Shown: one piece after another, positions 53,898-64,000 of the stretch
Layout: each line of letters begins with the position of its first letter
Numbering within the stretch: position 1 is the first letter of the stretch
Source of the DNA: Catonia carolina
Lineage: Eukaryota > Arthropoda > Insecta > Hemiptera > Achilidae
Direction of reading: 5' to 3'
NCBI GenBank assembly: GCA_035578175.1
Contig: JAQMRL010000003.1
Location: 86,778,469-86,842,468, forward strand
Length of the DNA: 64,000 nt
The notes under the pieces: model-generated
What the model was told of the DNA's origin: nothing
Database searches by the model: none
Seen by the model: the letters and a program-made list of their open reading frames with translations, nothing else
Made by a program: the position numbers and the translations under genes

Positions 53898-54840
53898 AGA
53901 AAATACTTTAAAGCGTAGTTTTGATTGTCAAAAAAACATGGTGTGCCCGATCAATCTGCTTATTATTCAAGGCAGTTGTATAATTTTTGCATTCGTGAGG
54001 GTCATTCAACAGATTCACAGCCAAAACAAAGGTATGTGCTAATACATAAGACTGAAAATCAACGTCATAAAGCTTCAAATGAAATATCGTCAAGGTTATA
54101 CCATAAGTTGTCATCATTAGATTGTACTGATATAAAGTTTCTAAAATTGTTTGCAGTCGGATGTCCTGGCCAAAACAAGAATGTCACAGTTATAGGAAAG
54201 TTGATGTATTGGTTAAACTGTACTGACTCTTCTGTTAAATAAATTGACATCACATTCCCAGTGGTAGGTTACTCATTTCTACCCCCAGATCGTGTCTTTG
54301 GTCCGATTGAAACGGGTGTGAAATAGAAGGAAAGTATCATAAGACAAGAAGAATACAGAGAAATTTTCTCTGAATTTTCTACTGTTAAGATTTTAGGGGA
54401 TGATTTTAAAGTATGTGGTTGGTAGACATTTCTAAAACAAATATTCGACCCCCAGGGCAGTGGCATTTTAAATTTTTATTGGTGAAAAGAATTAGTCTGA
54501 CCAAAATTAAGAAAATTACAACATATCAAAATTGTTGTTACAGATGAGGTACGCTATAAAAGTGATGATGGGATGTTCAAATCAGTTTTGAGATCAGGAC
54601 GGAAACTGTCAAATAATGAAATTCAGGAGCTACCTCATTATGTCCTTGTACATGTAGTGAAGTTAGCTGATGTTGATTTATGATTACAAAAGCAGTTCGG
54701 TAATCACTGGAGGAACCTAGGTGTCAATTTAAATTTCTACCAAAATATGCTAGATAACACAACTGAAAAAACGCTATTCATGAGATGAAGAGCAGTTATT
54801 TGTGGAAGACCTGAACTCAATCAAAATTGCGTTCATTGAC
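53898..54840 (+). pseudogene. Transposase-like relic with a GQNKN motif
   Basis: Readable in sequence: VPDQSAYYSRQLYNFCIREG, SSRLYHKLSSLDCTDIKFLK, FAVGCPGQNKNVTVIGKLMY, then past a stop FPVVGYSFLPPDRVFGPIE and further shifted pieces such as PHYVLVHVVKLADVDL. The D/V-GC-GQNKN block resembles the second Asp region of a DDE-like family common in insect genomes (DUF7869-like); that name is from memory and unverified. It has multiple stops, so it is non-functional. Confidence 0.55.
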
Positions 54841-55968
54841 TTTTGATAAAATTTTTAATCCCTATTTACCTAATTTATGTAGGCACCTACCGTAGGTAGA
54901 TAAAAAATTAACTTTTGAGCAACTATACTTCATTAAATATAACAGGTTTAAGTATTCATTCATTAAAATGTTCGTTTACAAAATAATTGAATTTAACTTA
55001 TATTAAAAATTGTTTCTCTTTTTTATTGCTGAAGCAAAATTCACTAAATCCCCTTAATACTTATACAAAACTCACTCAATTTAAACGTTTCTATTAAATA
55101 ACGTATTATAAAATGATTCAACACATTGAAAAATGTGTTGTCTATTTAAGCGAGTGATATATTTATGCAAAATTTTAAAACGCTTAAGCTCATATGGAGT
55201 GATGTAACAAACAATATTTTTGCGTTTTACACAAAATGTGTCTTAACGAGATGAGTGAGTTTTGAAAATGGACTCCTCAATTTGTAAAAAGTTAAGGTAA
55301 CCAAAGTTAAACTTCGTAACCTAACAAACTTTGCAAAATCTAGTCCTGACCTAATAAAAAAAATGTTCAGACAAAATTAACACACAAATTCAAACCTAGA
55401 ATGACACTCATGCTTCTCGTAGCGTCATCATTGATGTGAAACAACTGTGTTCTCGAATTTTCTAAAATACATCTGATTGCCGGCTTCCACAATTTTTATG
55501 AACATTCCCTATCCATTTATTACGTTTCTGTAAACAAATTCAAATCGACCGTTTAGCACGACATCTGACGAAACATTTTTGAACTGTCCAGAAGTGAATG
55601 CCACGAAAACTGTAATACATTAAAATGTCTTTAAAAACGTACATATAGATTTAAAAAGAATATATTTTGTGTACAAATAAATAAAATGTGTAGGCTACTA
55701 GTTATCGTATTAATCGTCAATAGGTATAATCACATTACAACCGGAACCGGCGAATCACCAGAAGTCAAAGAAGCTGTGGATTTCGAAAATTGCGCCAAAT
55801 TCAAATTATTTTACCGTGTTCGATTATATAGTCCGGAAATTTTCAAAAGTGAAAGCCCACTGTTTTCGATATATAACCCAACACAGTTTATAATAACCAA
55901 GCAGTTGATGCGACTTTAAATAAACTAAAAAAAAAAATATTTTACATGACGTACAGATGGCTTTAATA
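54841..55968. other. AT-rich stretch; one unsupported open frame
   Basis: An open frame at 55,686-55,919 (77 codons, starting MCRLLVIVLIV) has a signal-like start but no recognised family or splice partner. Otherwise nothing is seen. Confidence 0.45.
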
Positions 55969-56659
55969 CAAGGATTGTTTTTTCAACCTCAGATTGTTTA
56001 TCAAAATAAAATAAAGAGAATAATAAAATAACTTTATTATCAAAGTTACATACATTCTAGGTTACTTTTCCACATAATAACCATTTAAATTGAAGCATTT
56101 ATCACACCAGTATACAAGCTTTACAATACCCTCTTCATATCACATTGCCGCAAGCGACTTGAAATGGGTCTTTATGTTGTCTTGGAGCTCATAGTCTGTT
56201 AGGAATTCTGAAACTGTCGCAAAGTTTCACAGTAACCTTCTGCATTTATCATGGTTGTGGAGAGCCATTCAAAACAAAAGAAGAGGAATGCTTACTTCTG
56301 GAATTGTGACCATCCATGAAAGCCCATCCTTACAGTGCTACAGCAACAAAACGGCTTTTTGACAAGTTTTAATGAGACATCTCTGATCATCCAGTGTATA
56401 GCCTCACGTGACTTCCACCTGTTCTCTGAACTGAAGAAGTGGCTAGGAGGACAGAACTTCTGAACAGGCAACCAGCTCCAAGACACCATGAAGACCCATT
56501 TCAAGTCACTGGCAACAGTATGATAAATGCCTCAATTGAAATGATAATTATATTGAAAAAAACAAGGATATATGTAACTTTTGATAATAAATTTATTTTA
56601 TTGTTCCTGTAAGTTTTTTTTTTATAACCAATCAGAGGTTGAAACCAAAACAACCCTCA
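55969..56659. mobile_element. Foldback mariner, second instance
   Basis: Inverted ends (CAAGGATTGTTTTTTCAACC left; the inverse of TGAGGGTTGTTTTGG right) next to TA. The right arm (56,290-56,640, plus) reads VTIHESPSLQCYSNKTAF and DFHLFSELKKWLGGQNF, a mariner second- to third-Asp region with damage. The left arm (minus) carries a different piece (INAEGYCETLRQF-type) joined to the same tail. So two differently deleted mariners are fused head to head. Confidence 0.75.
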
Positions 56660-57311
56660 TAGTTCATCATTTTATTTTTAAATTTTACAACTTAACTTTT
56701 TAAACTGAGTTTTAAATAAGTAGTTATGTTACAAATGAATCAGTCATTTTAGTAAACGCTTAAGCCAAAATTTTACCTCTTTTTCTTTAGTAAACTGAAC
56801 GTAAACACACCGTCCCTACAAAAATCATAAAAGTCTGGCTTTCCTTAACTAATACAACACTAAGAAAAGTCTTATCATAAAGGCTTGCTTCCTTCTAATT
56901 AAAAACCGAATTTAGATGATCTTTTGAAGCAAAGACCTACTTTCCAGAGGAAGAGGCCACACAAATTTTTTATGGAAAAATTATTTTAACTACTGTTGTT
57001 GACAACAACGAATAACATGGATAGTCCTAAAAACCAACTGGTTTTTTTCTCTTAAAGTTAAGAATTTCTATTTTTATTACTGCAAAAAGGTTCTTTAAGT
57101 TACGAATGTAAACTAGTATAATAAATTAATTAATGCTTTCGTACAACACAATTTTATTTTGATCTATCATCGACCTATTTTACAGAGATCAACGTACGTT
57201 ACCATTTTACTCCAATTATTTCAGAAACACCTTAAATCAAAATTTTCAAGGTTTTTTAAACAAGTGGCTTATCTTTAAAAAGATAAAAATATACATTTTA
57301 AATTAGAGGGG
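56660..57311. other. AT-rich stretch, nothing recognised
   Basis: No exon or shared repeat seen. Confidence 0.5.
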
Positions 57312-57406
57312 ATAACGTATGAAAATATGCCATGCCTGAGTGGGATTCGAACCCAAGATCGCGTGATGAGAGGTGAGCACGTTACCAACTGCACCAATGT
57401 GGGTGG
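57312..57406 (-). repeat. tRNA-derived SINE, family S1, copy 5 (head only)
   Basis: Head and first part of the body with intact B box; the rest of the body and the tail are missing, so it is 3'-truncated. Confidence 0.75.
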
Positions 57407-57692
57407 CAAGTACATTTTTGTTATGTAATATTTCAACTGAATCATATATTCTTAAAACAAAATGATGATGAAAATAAAAACAATAAAAACAACATACAAT
57501 CTTTTTTTAATTTAATACAGGAAATATACAAATAATGAAAATATAATAAAACATCATTGGCCTATGTATCAATATACGTACAAAGACGTTAACCTTTTCA
57601 CCCAAAACCAAAAAAGCAACTAATAACTTATGCACTTATAAAAATAACTTTGTTGAAGTTATAATAACACTATTGGCAAAAATAAGTAAATT

Positions 57693-57749
57693 TCATTTAT
57701 CAAATGCTTCATTTAGAATAGCTTTTATCCAACTCTTGTAGCTTCCAAT
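57693..57749 (-). CDS. Serine protease last exon
   Basis: 18 codons, IGSYKSWIKAILNEAFDK then TGA. Completes the C-terminal helix (Y..WI). Acceptor TTTTTTACAG. Confidence 0.86.
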   Translation of the reverse strand: MGSYKSWIKAILNEAFDK

Positions 57750-60700
57750 CTGTAAAAAAGAACACAATATCTGGGTAAATGGTGAATGGAAAAGTATCAC
57801 ATAAATTTTAAAATAAAGTAAAAATTTAATAAATTCAAAAATAGAAGTATTTTCATGCAATTTACTTTATTTTTTATTTTTTTAATTTCCCAGCTATTTA
57901 GAGAATATTGCATGGATGCAATTTGTAGAACAGCATGGATGTTAACCACAAAATCCACACAAACCAAATTAATCCTAACTGTTTCAAACACCATGATACA
58001 AAGAGTAGATACCTATAAATACCTGGGAACACGGAAAGAACAGATGGGAGAGCAAACGAATGAAGTAAGATCAAGAATAGCGATTGCTCGTCATTTGTGT
58101 CACTAAAGAAATTGATGTGTAAATTATAATCATTGCGGTATAAATAAACAGATGATAAAAAAATCCTTTTCATGAGATGACAAGTCTCATGGCTGGTGGC
58201 AATTTTTAAAAAGGCATACCTTTGACTTATGGCAAAAACCATTGGTAATTTCTATATCTACTCTTTAAGAGGAATCGAATGACACTATTTTTGTTTCCAA
58301 ATTCCAACTTTTGATTTCGTGACTTCTGGTTTGGGGCCACTTCTGGTTTTGGATCACATACGGTCAAAACCGGAACTTCAAACCCAATTCAGGGCCACTA
58401 ACTTTTGAGTTGATTACAAATCTGAAAACTGTTTGTTGCTATCTCTTGTAGTTTTTGAGTTTGATTTCTTCACTTCCAGTTTTGGGGCACTTCTGGTCAA
58501 AACCGGATCTTCAAACCCAATGATTTTTGTATCAACTCTTTAAGAGAAATTGAATGGCACTATTTTTGTTTCCAAATTCCGACTTTGATTTCTTGACTTC
58601 CGAATTTGGGCCACTTCCGGTCGAAACCGGAAATTCAAACCCAATTCAGGCCCATTAACTTTTTGTGTAGATTACGAATTCAAAAACCATTTCTTGCCTT
58701 CTATCCTGCTACCTCTTGTAGTTTCTGACATCTAGGTGTGATGAATGAACGAACTAAGAAAAATTATAGAAGACAATTTTAAAAACTGCCAACAAAAATA
58801 ATGGTAATATAAGCAAAAGTATTTTTAAAAATTGCATTAGAAATACCTTGGTAAAAATAGAAAACAGAGTTGGTTCACACAAGAATGCGTTTGTCCGACG
58901 TGGACTGACACTTACAAGTCCTTCAATGTACCAATTCCCATTCGAGTTAAAAACTAAACCACTGCCACTATCACCATTGCAAACACTGGTACCTGAAATT
59001 TTAAAATGAACATCAATATATAATTCTTACTGTTTATTCAATAAAATATATTAATCAGATAATTTATGAAGTGCGAAAAAAGTGAAACAGTCAAAAGAAA
59101 AATATTAAATATTTCAAGTATAAATATGTTTGTTACAGTTAATATCATGCCCATAACAGACAGGTGGAGTGTGTCAAATTGTTTACACTCAATCTGTTAG
59201 TTGCAGGGCTAAAATAAATAGTTCTGTTTCTTATCATGTGGTCAGCCAATTAAATGACTGAATCATTTAAGAACAGAAGAGGCAGAGGTGTAAAAGACAC
59301 TAATCAGAGTTATCTCCTCTGAAAGTAATGAATTTCATTTTATAGCCAGACCCTGTCGTGAATGAAGTGAAGGTGTCATTTGCAGAGTGGAAAATATGTA
59401 CTTTTCAGAGGGCCTGGCATGCTGATAAGTGTACTTTTCCACTCAGTGAGGAAGGCAATGGTAAACCACCTAACTCCTCGTTTTACTCAGTAAAACCTCT
59501 TCAGGTTCAAACCAGCCTTTCGGCTGATGACCTAAACAACAACAACAACAACAGTTAATATGTTAATACATTTGTCAGCCAGATTTTTTTCCAGTACTAT
59601 AGTTCAAAATCTGGAAAACCAAGACACATTCATTTCTTGGTTCTCTTAAGAAGTATTTTAGAAATAACAATGCTGCACTTAATTGAAATGACTACTATTG
59701 TATTATTTTACTACATACCATTCTTATACCCAGCACAGAATGATGTATACGTTACATATTTTCTGAATTCTACTGGTTCATTTTTAATGCATTCTGCATC
59801 ATCAATTATTGGAATATTGATATATCTCAGTTCATTACTGGGTTTATCATCTTCAGTGAAACCCCATCCAGCCACCTAATAACAAGACAAAGACATGAAC
59901 ATTATTATGTACAGGCCAACTCATTCCAAATGAGATGTGAGTTGTGTATGCACAGTAGCAAAGGAAGTAGTGGGGGGGGGGGTTTCAGAGCCAGTGCGTT
60001 CCCAGTCACCACAGAGTGAACATCCGTACAGTGGGTCAAAAAAGTAGTGTTTCGGTTTTGTAGTCCAGTCGGTTTCTTTAGAATAGTACCTTACATACTA
60101 TGAGATGTGATTTTCTTTTATGCGTTATCGAAAACCAGTTTATTTAAAACAGTGTAATTGTGTATATTTAAAATAGTGTTTCAGTGCTAGTTTATTTAAA
60201 AAAATTTTTTTTTATCCGAGGCGGCGAGAAAAACTTATGTTCACTGTTAGTTGATTTAAAACAGTGTAATTGTGTGTTTATTTAAAGTAGTGTTTTAGTG
60301 TATTTAAAATAACAGCATAATATTTTATTAACAGCGCTATGAGTGTAAAAAGTAGAGTGAAGCAAAAAACTATTCTTTCTCCAGGACGTGAAGTAATCAG
60401 CTCATTATTAAAATTCATGCGTCAGGAGGCAATTCATGGGAGCCCAGAAATTCCGTTAGTCAAAGTTCAAGAGCGTGTGGCTGCACCAACAATTTTTTTT
60501 TTTTAGATAAAATTTTAGAAAGTAAAGGTCATGTTGTATTACGACTTCCTCTGTACCATCCCGATTTGAACCCAATCGAGATGGTTTGGGCTTTACTTAA
60601 AAACTGTGTAAGTAAAAATAATGTCAACTATAATTTTAATGAAGTCAGAAAACTATGGGGCACCTTTTTTACTACATTCTCTGCCGATAACTGGAAATCT

Positions 60701-61341
60701 CGATGCGAACATGTCGTTAGATTAGAAACCGAATTAATGCAACACAAATATGCTTTAGATGAAGTGATTGATAGCGTGGTAATAAATCCTAATACTGACA
60801 GTGACGATTCAGACAAGAGTTTTTCAGGAAGTGAGATTTCCGGCGTGGAAGACTTATGATTTGTCGTAGTAAGGCCTACATTACGCCCTACATTAAGATT
60901 GAATTTTCATAAAAGATATTATCTGCATATAAGCGTTAAATTTTAATTTCATTTCGGTAATAGTACAAGAGAAAATTAAATCTATTTGTAACTAGAAGTT
61001 ACTAAGTGAAACTATGATTCTAATAATAGGAGAAATTCTTAAGTCACATTATATAAATGAATTGGGACTTGGAAATTTGATTCAATAATGCGGCTAATTC
61101 AATTATCCAGTGATTCAAATATGCGGAATCTACTGTATTATTATTATTATAAATAAGAACTTACAAGTCCGCTTGTTCCTGGAGTGGTGATTTCATTAGA
61201 AGTAGCCTCATTCCATTCTATACAAACAGGATGAGTATCATCTGACAAATGTATTCTTGAGTATAAGATAAGAATAGCTACATCACTTCCATAATTCCCA
61301 TTACGGTCTTGATAAACACTCAGCATGCGTATATTTTTAAC
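57693..61341 (-). CDS. S1-family serine protease, C-terminal four exons (5' part outside window)
   Basis: Exons 61341-61165, 59875-59719, 58992-58847 and 57749-57693 join in phase (0, 0, 1, 0) into 178 residues ending TGA. Visible are the catalytic Asp region (NYGSDVAILIL), VAGWGF, CAGY, the catalytic Ser in VCNGDSGSGLVF, and the C-terminal FTKIGSYKSWI helix. The His exon is absent. By chymotrypsin numbering residue 189 is Ser, not Asp, and the usual SWG 214-216 is SVS. That points away from trypsin specificity and towards the chymotrypsin-like or ModSP/gd-like haemolymph proteases (GDSGGGL, GIVSVSP); the assignment to that group is inference. It is likely secreted. Introns carry a retroposon, a DDE relic and LINE pieces. 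Confidence 0.88.
57946..58085 (+). pseudogene. Small RTE/LINE RT fragment
   Basis: Plus-strand peptide TKLILTVSNTMIQRVDTYKY followed by LGT and EVRSRIAIAR matches the thumb region seen intact at 63,400 (KYLG, E-K-RIEQAR). In the last intron of the protease gene. Confidence 0.6.
58160..58740 (+). repeat. Dispersed repeat with internal tandem units
   Basis: Relative of 1795-2125, but with its central unit repeated about two to three times: AGGAATCGAATGACAC or its variant, then GGGGCCACTTCTGG, then GGTCAAAACCGG, then TTCAAACCCAATTCAGG. The two loci may share one ancestral unit. Confidence 0.65.
58847..58992 (-). CDS. Serine protease exon (catalytic Ser)
   Basis: Encodes GTSVCNGDSGSGLVF, GNWYIEGLVSVSPRRTNAF and LCEPTLFSIFTK. 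GDSGSG replaces the common GDSGGP. Ser at the primary-specificity position 189. Acceptor AAATTTCAG, donor GTATTT. Confidence 0.9.
59150..59555 (+). repeat. AAC-tailed retroposon, copy 5
   Basis: Longest tail of the family, CTAAACAACAACAACAACAAC at the right end (59,534-59,555), and start near GCCCATAACAGACAGGTGG. In the protease intron. Confidence 0.82.
59719..59875 (-). CDS. Serine protease exon (VAGWG to CAGY)
   Basis: Starts VAGWGFTEDDKPSNELRYIN and ends FCAGYKN. 157 nt, phase 0 in, phase 1 out. Acceptor TTGTTATTAG, donor GTATGT. The plus-strand open frame 59,637-59,879 is its shadow. Confidence 0.88.
60029..61135 (+). mobile_element. Tc1/IS630-like DDE element relic, internally deleted
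   Basis: ATG at 60,339 opens MSVKSRVKQKTILSPGREVI and a leader of ~52 codons ending at a T-run stop. From about 60,507 a second frame reads VVLRLPLYHPDLNPIEMVWA, the third catalytic (Glu) motif of DDE_3 transposases, then an acidic C-terminus (DSDDSDKSFSGSEISG) and TGA at 60,857-60,859. First and second Asp blocks are missing. Ends CAGT(A/G)G are only weakly inverse, so boundaries are uncertain. Confidence 0.6.
61165..61341 (-). CDS. Serine protease exon (catalytic Asp)
   Basis: 59 codons, VKNIRMLSVYQDRNGNYGSD then VAILILYSRIHLSDDTHPVC. The SDVAIL Asp corresponds to Asp102. Acceptor TTTTAATAAG, donor GTAAGT. Confidence 0.88.
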
Positions 61342-61639
61342 CTTATTAAAAAAAAACAAATTTAATTTTAGGAACTTTCAGGTAAATTAATCAATTGAAG
61401 ACTCTGTCATAATCTCAGTTAATGCGTACTCAACTGTTAACTACTAGCTGAAAATTTCAAGTTCTAATCTAGTATTGGTTATGAACGTATAAATTCAATT
61501 TATAAAATTTTCTGAACACAATATTGTCACTATTACTCTTAGTATCAAGCGGATCCAAGTAAAAACATAAATATATCTTAGATGTTTAAGACTCCAACTG
61601 AAACAGATCATAAGATATAAAATTAACTCAAGTGGAAAG

Positions 61640-62420
61640 ATCTGTTGTGAAACACTCGCACAACTTTCTCTCGCCAATGTAGATAATTAACAATTACCTA
61701 TGTTTCATCATGAGTAAACAATGTAAAATGAAAATCATAACCTAATTTTAATATTATGAGTAAATGGTGCAAAATGAAAATCAATCAATTTCTATGTAGA
61801 ACTTAAAAATATGGAAAATCACTAATTGACACTAAACTAGGCTCTGTAGAAACAAAATGCTTAAAATAAAAGTTTTAGGTTTTTAATTTCTACAATTTTA
61901 ATATTATACACTTTTGCCTGACTGCAATCTTAAAAAAACATTTTTTACCACACGAGCACAACTCTCCAAGAATTTCAGCAGACATGGTGCTTACCCAATC
62001 TTGTAGAGCATAAAAAATACTGTAAATGAGGCGATTTTTAAAAAAAATCGGTTGAGGCGTTTGTGAGAAAATTGCAAAAATGAAGAACTATTTTTGGTTG
62101 ACAAATTTTGATAAGGATGTTCATAGTACCGGTACCTAAGTTAAATTATAAGTTCCAACTTTGAATGATATTCCGTTCTTTGAGATATATTGCTCTCTCT
62201 CTCTCTCTCTCTCTGGCTCTCTTTCTCACGTGCACACATGCAAGCACGCACGCGCATTCCCACACACACTGACTGACCAATCGCTGAAAACATGTTTTTT
62301 TTTTTGCATTCAGGAGCCTGAAAATGTGTATTTCCAGCGAAAACTTGATTTCGAAAAATCAATATGAAAACAAAACTTTCCTTTCCTGTATATTGATTCA
62401 TATAAGGAAAGATAAAGTAA
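61640..62420 (+). repeat. Family J repeat, copy 6 (diverged)
   Basis: Shares the start (TGTTGTGAAACACTCGCACA), the CACTAAACTAGGCTCTGTAG block, and the end (TATAAGGAAAGATAAAGTA), but is shorter and most diverged. Contains (CT)n at 62,191-62,213 where others have (CA)n. Confidence 0.75.
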
Positions 62421-62851
62421 AAATATTCTACAGAACTAAATAGCTGACGATGAAGGGAAAACTGAGTAAAATTCTTTTTACTAAATCAAAATATTGTATT
62501 TACCTAATCATTCCTTTGTTTTTTTTATGATTTATGACCTATAAAATGGGCAAAACAAAAAGTTAAAGCTTATACTTAACTTTAAAATGAAACAAAAATG
62601 TTTTTAATCTTTAATGTATTAGAACTACAATGTTAAAATTTTGATGTAGCACATTCCTGCTGTATTTTTATTATATGTTATTCAGATGTGTTTTAATAAA
62701 CAAATCGGAGTATTTTTGAACAGAAACATACAATTCTCCTCTTAACTAATTTTTACATATAACCTAATTAATGTAATTTTTCTTGTTCCTTTCATGTGGA
62801 AATTTTGATTATTTCTCTATAAATTTAGGTACCGTTATTTTAAAGCTGAGT

Positions 62852-63812
62852 TATCTTCTTCTTCTTTAAGTGCCGTATCCTCCAAGAACATTGGCGATCA
62901 GTCGCATGACCTTCACTCTGTCCACAGCCAACCGAAATAGTGTCGTGGTGCTCACCCCGTACCACTGGCGAAGGTTCCTAAGCCAGGACGTTCTCCTACG
63001 TCCGGGGCCGCGCGTCCCCTCTATCTTCCCCTGGATGATCACATGCAGCATTCCATATTTCGGATTTCTCATCACGTGGGCAAAGTACTCTAATTTCCTT
63101 CTTTTTATGATATTAAGCACTTCTTTTTCTTTGTTTAGCCGCTGCATTACCACTTGATTCGTCACTCTGTCCATCCACGATATCCTCAACATTCTGCGGT
63201 AAGCCCACATTTCGAAAGCCTCAATCCTCCTGCACATTGCTTCTGTGAGGGTCCATGCTTCCATCCCATAGAACAAAATGCTAAACACATAACAGCGCAA
63301 TAAGCGTATTCGCAGCGCAAGTTTTAACTCTCTACTTGTTAGTACACTTTGCATTTTCCTAAATGATGTTCTCGCCTGCTCTATTCGGCATTTAATCTCC
63401 TGCGACAAGTCCCACTCCTCGTTCACCCAGCAGCCCAAATACTTGCATGCCTGCACTCTTCGCACTATGTCCCCATCTATCACAATATCTGCCAAGTTAT
63501 TAGCTATATTTTTGTTCTTGCTGATCACCATCCATTGGGTTTTCTTTATGTTTATTTTCAAACCCATTTGTTGGCTATGGTCCGTCACTGAATGTAGGAG
63601 CGCCTGCAAATCATCCCTGTCCGTTGCCAGCAGAACTGTGTCATCAGCGTATCTCAAATTGTTAATGACTATTCCATTGGCAATTATACCCTCTGCTCTG
63701 TCTTCCACCGCTTCTCTGAAGATCTTCTCCGCATATAAATTAAACAAAAGTGGAGAGAGCACGCAGCCCTGTCTAACTCCTCTCATAATAGGAATTTCTT
63801 CCGATGTCTGGT
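62852..63812 (-). pseudogene. RTE-like LINE, 5'-truncated reverse transcriptase, open frame
   Basis: The minus-strand frame is open from about 63,812 (EEIPIMRGVRQGC) to a stop at 62,866. It includes motif RGVRQGCVLSPLLFNLYAE, the catalytic YADD (NLRYADDTVLLA), thumb KYLG, then FYGMEAWTLTEAMCRRIEAF, RRMLRISWMDRVTNQVV and the terminal GRRRTSWLRNLRQWYG. The endonuclease and early RT motifs are missing. The element ends in an (AAG)n-type tail (62,852-62,866), typical of simple-repeat-tailed LINEs. A recent insertion, since about 310 codons remain open. Confidence 0.88.
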
Positions 63813-63839
63813 TGTTTTTGTTGTTGATGTCTGGTTGAG
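63804..63839. repeat. Short direct repeat flanking the LINE's truncated end
   Basis: GATGTCTGGTTG occurs at 63,804-63,815 and 63,828-63,839, separated by TTTTTGTTGTTG-type sequence. The cause is unclear. Confidence 0.5.
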
Positions 63840-64000
63840 TTATGAAGACAATTTAATTGTTTGCGATTCCTCTAGTGCTGAAGGTTACTCTCCTTTTAGT
63901 ACAGAGTACCTCCAATGCCAAGGGAGGTGCCAGTTGTTGAGAAACTTTCGAGGTGTAAGTGCATTTAAAACAATCTACTTAACAAGTATTTTTTAAGTTT

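Noticed and set aside
55686..55919. 77-codon secreted peptide (+)
   Set aside because: A hydrophobic start is present, but there is no homologue I recognise, no splice partner and no cleavage-site context; kept only as a note in the stretch entry.
57693..61341. Trypsin with a complete catalytic triad in the window
   Set aside because: No exon encoding the His57 (AAHC-type) region was found up to 64,000, and Ser189 argues against trypsin specificity.

Overview
The window is nuclear DNA from an animal with a large, AT-rich genome full of transposons, most likely an insect. The evidence is a spliced GT-AG gene for the metazoan helicase HELQ, a trypsin-fold serine protease with the GDSGxGL/GIVSVSP look of arthropod haemolymph proteases, and a mobilome of mariner, jockey, RTE-like, Penelope-like, pogo, piggyBac-like and PIF/Harbinger elements plus tRNA-derived SINEs. 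A hemipteran is plausible, but nothing here proves the order.

Layout. Positions 1-13.7 kb are mostly gene-free and hold scattered relics: a SINE, MITEs, a pogo/Tigger element, and two copies of a DDE-element remnant. There is one possible terminal exon at 2278-2494 (+). Positions 13,747-51,587 (minus strand) hold a complete HELQ gene. I reconstructed 15 exons with canonical splice sites and consistent phases, giving 1026 codons with all SF2 helicase motifs. Only about 8% of the locus codes; the introns hold nearly every transposon class seen in the window. Positions 51.6-57.6 kb hold a ~900-bp repeat, a tandemly duplicated transposase-like pseudogene split by a MITE, and a foldback mariner. 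Positions 57,693-61,341 (minus strand) hold the last four exons of an S1-family serine protease whose N-terminal exons lie outside the window or were not recognised. Positions 62.8-63.8 kb hold a 5'-truncated RTE-like reverse transcriptase.

Most interesting signal. Several short units carry a sequence that folds like a type I hammerhead ribozyme: CTGATGA or CTGAAGA, a palindromic stem II (GGTGGATCCACC or GGTGGTACCACC), GAAA, a short stem III, then a GTA or GTT cleavage triplet, with flanking stem I pairing. One unit lies just downstream of a frame ending like the GIY-YIG region of a Penelope-like element, and it sits inside a jockey relic with a perfect 12-bp target duplication. Two other loci in HELQ introns 3 and 5 carry such motifs as head-to-head inverted pairs; one of them is also bounded by a perfect 12-bp duplication. 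Each motif has one extra nucleotide between the core and stem II, so activity is a hypothesis.

Other patterns: three independently decayed mariner deletion derivatives of 747-749 bp; two foldback mariners; a ~900-bp repeat family with hairpins at both ends and an internal tandem duplication; and a large palindromic element with perfect 32-bp central arms. All calls were made by eye from the sequence; no database search was possible.
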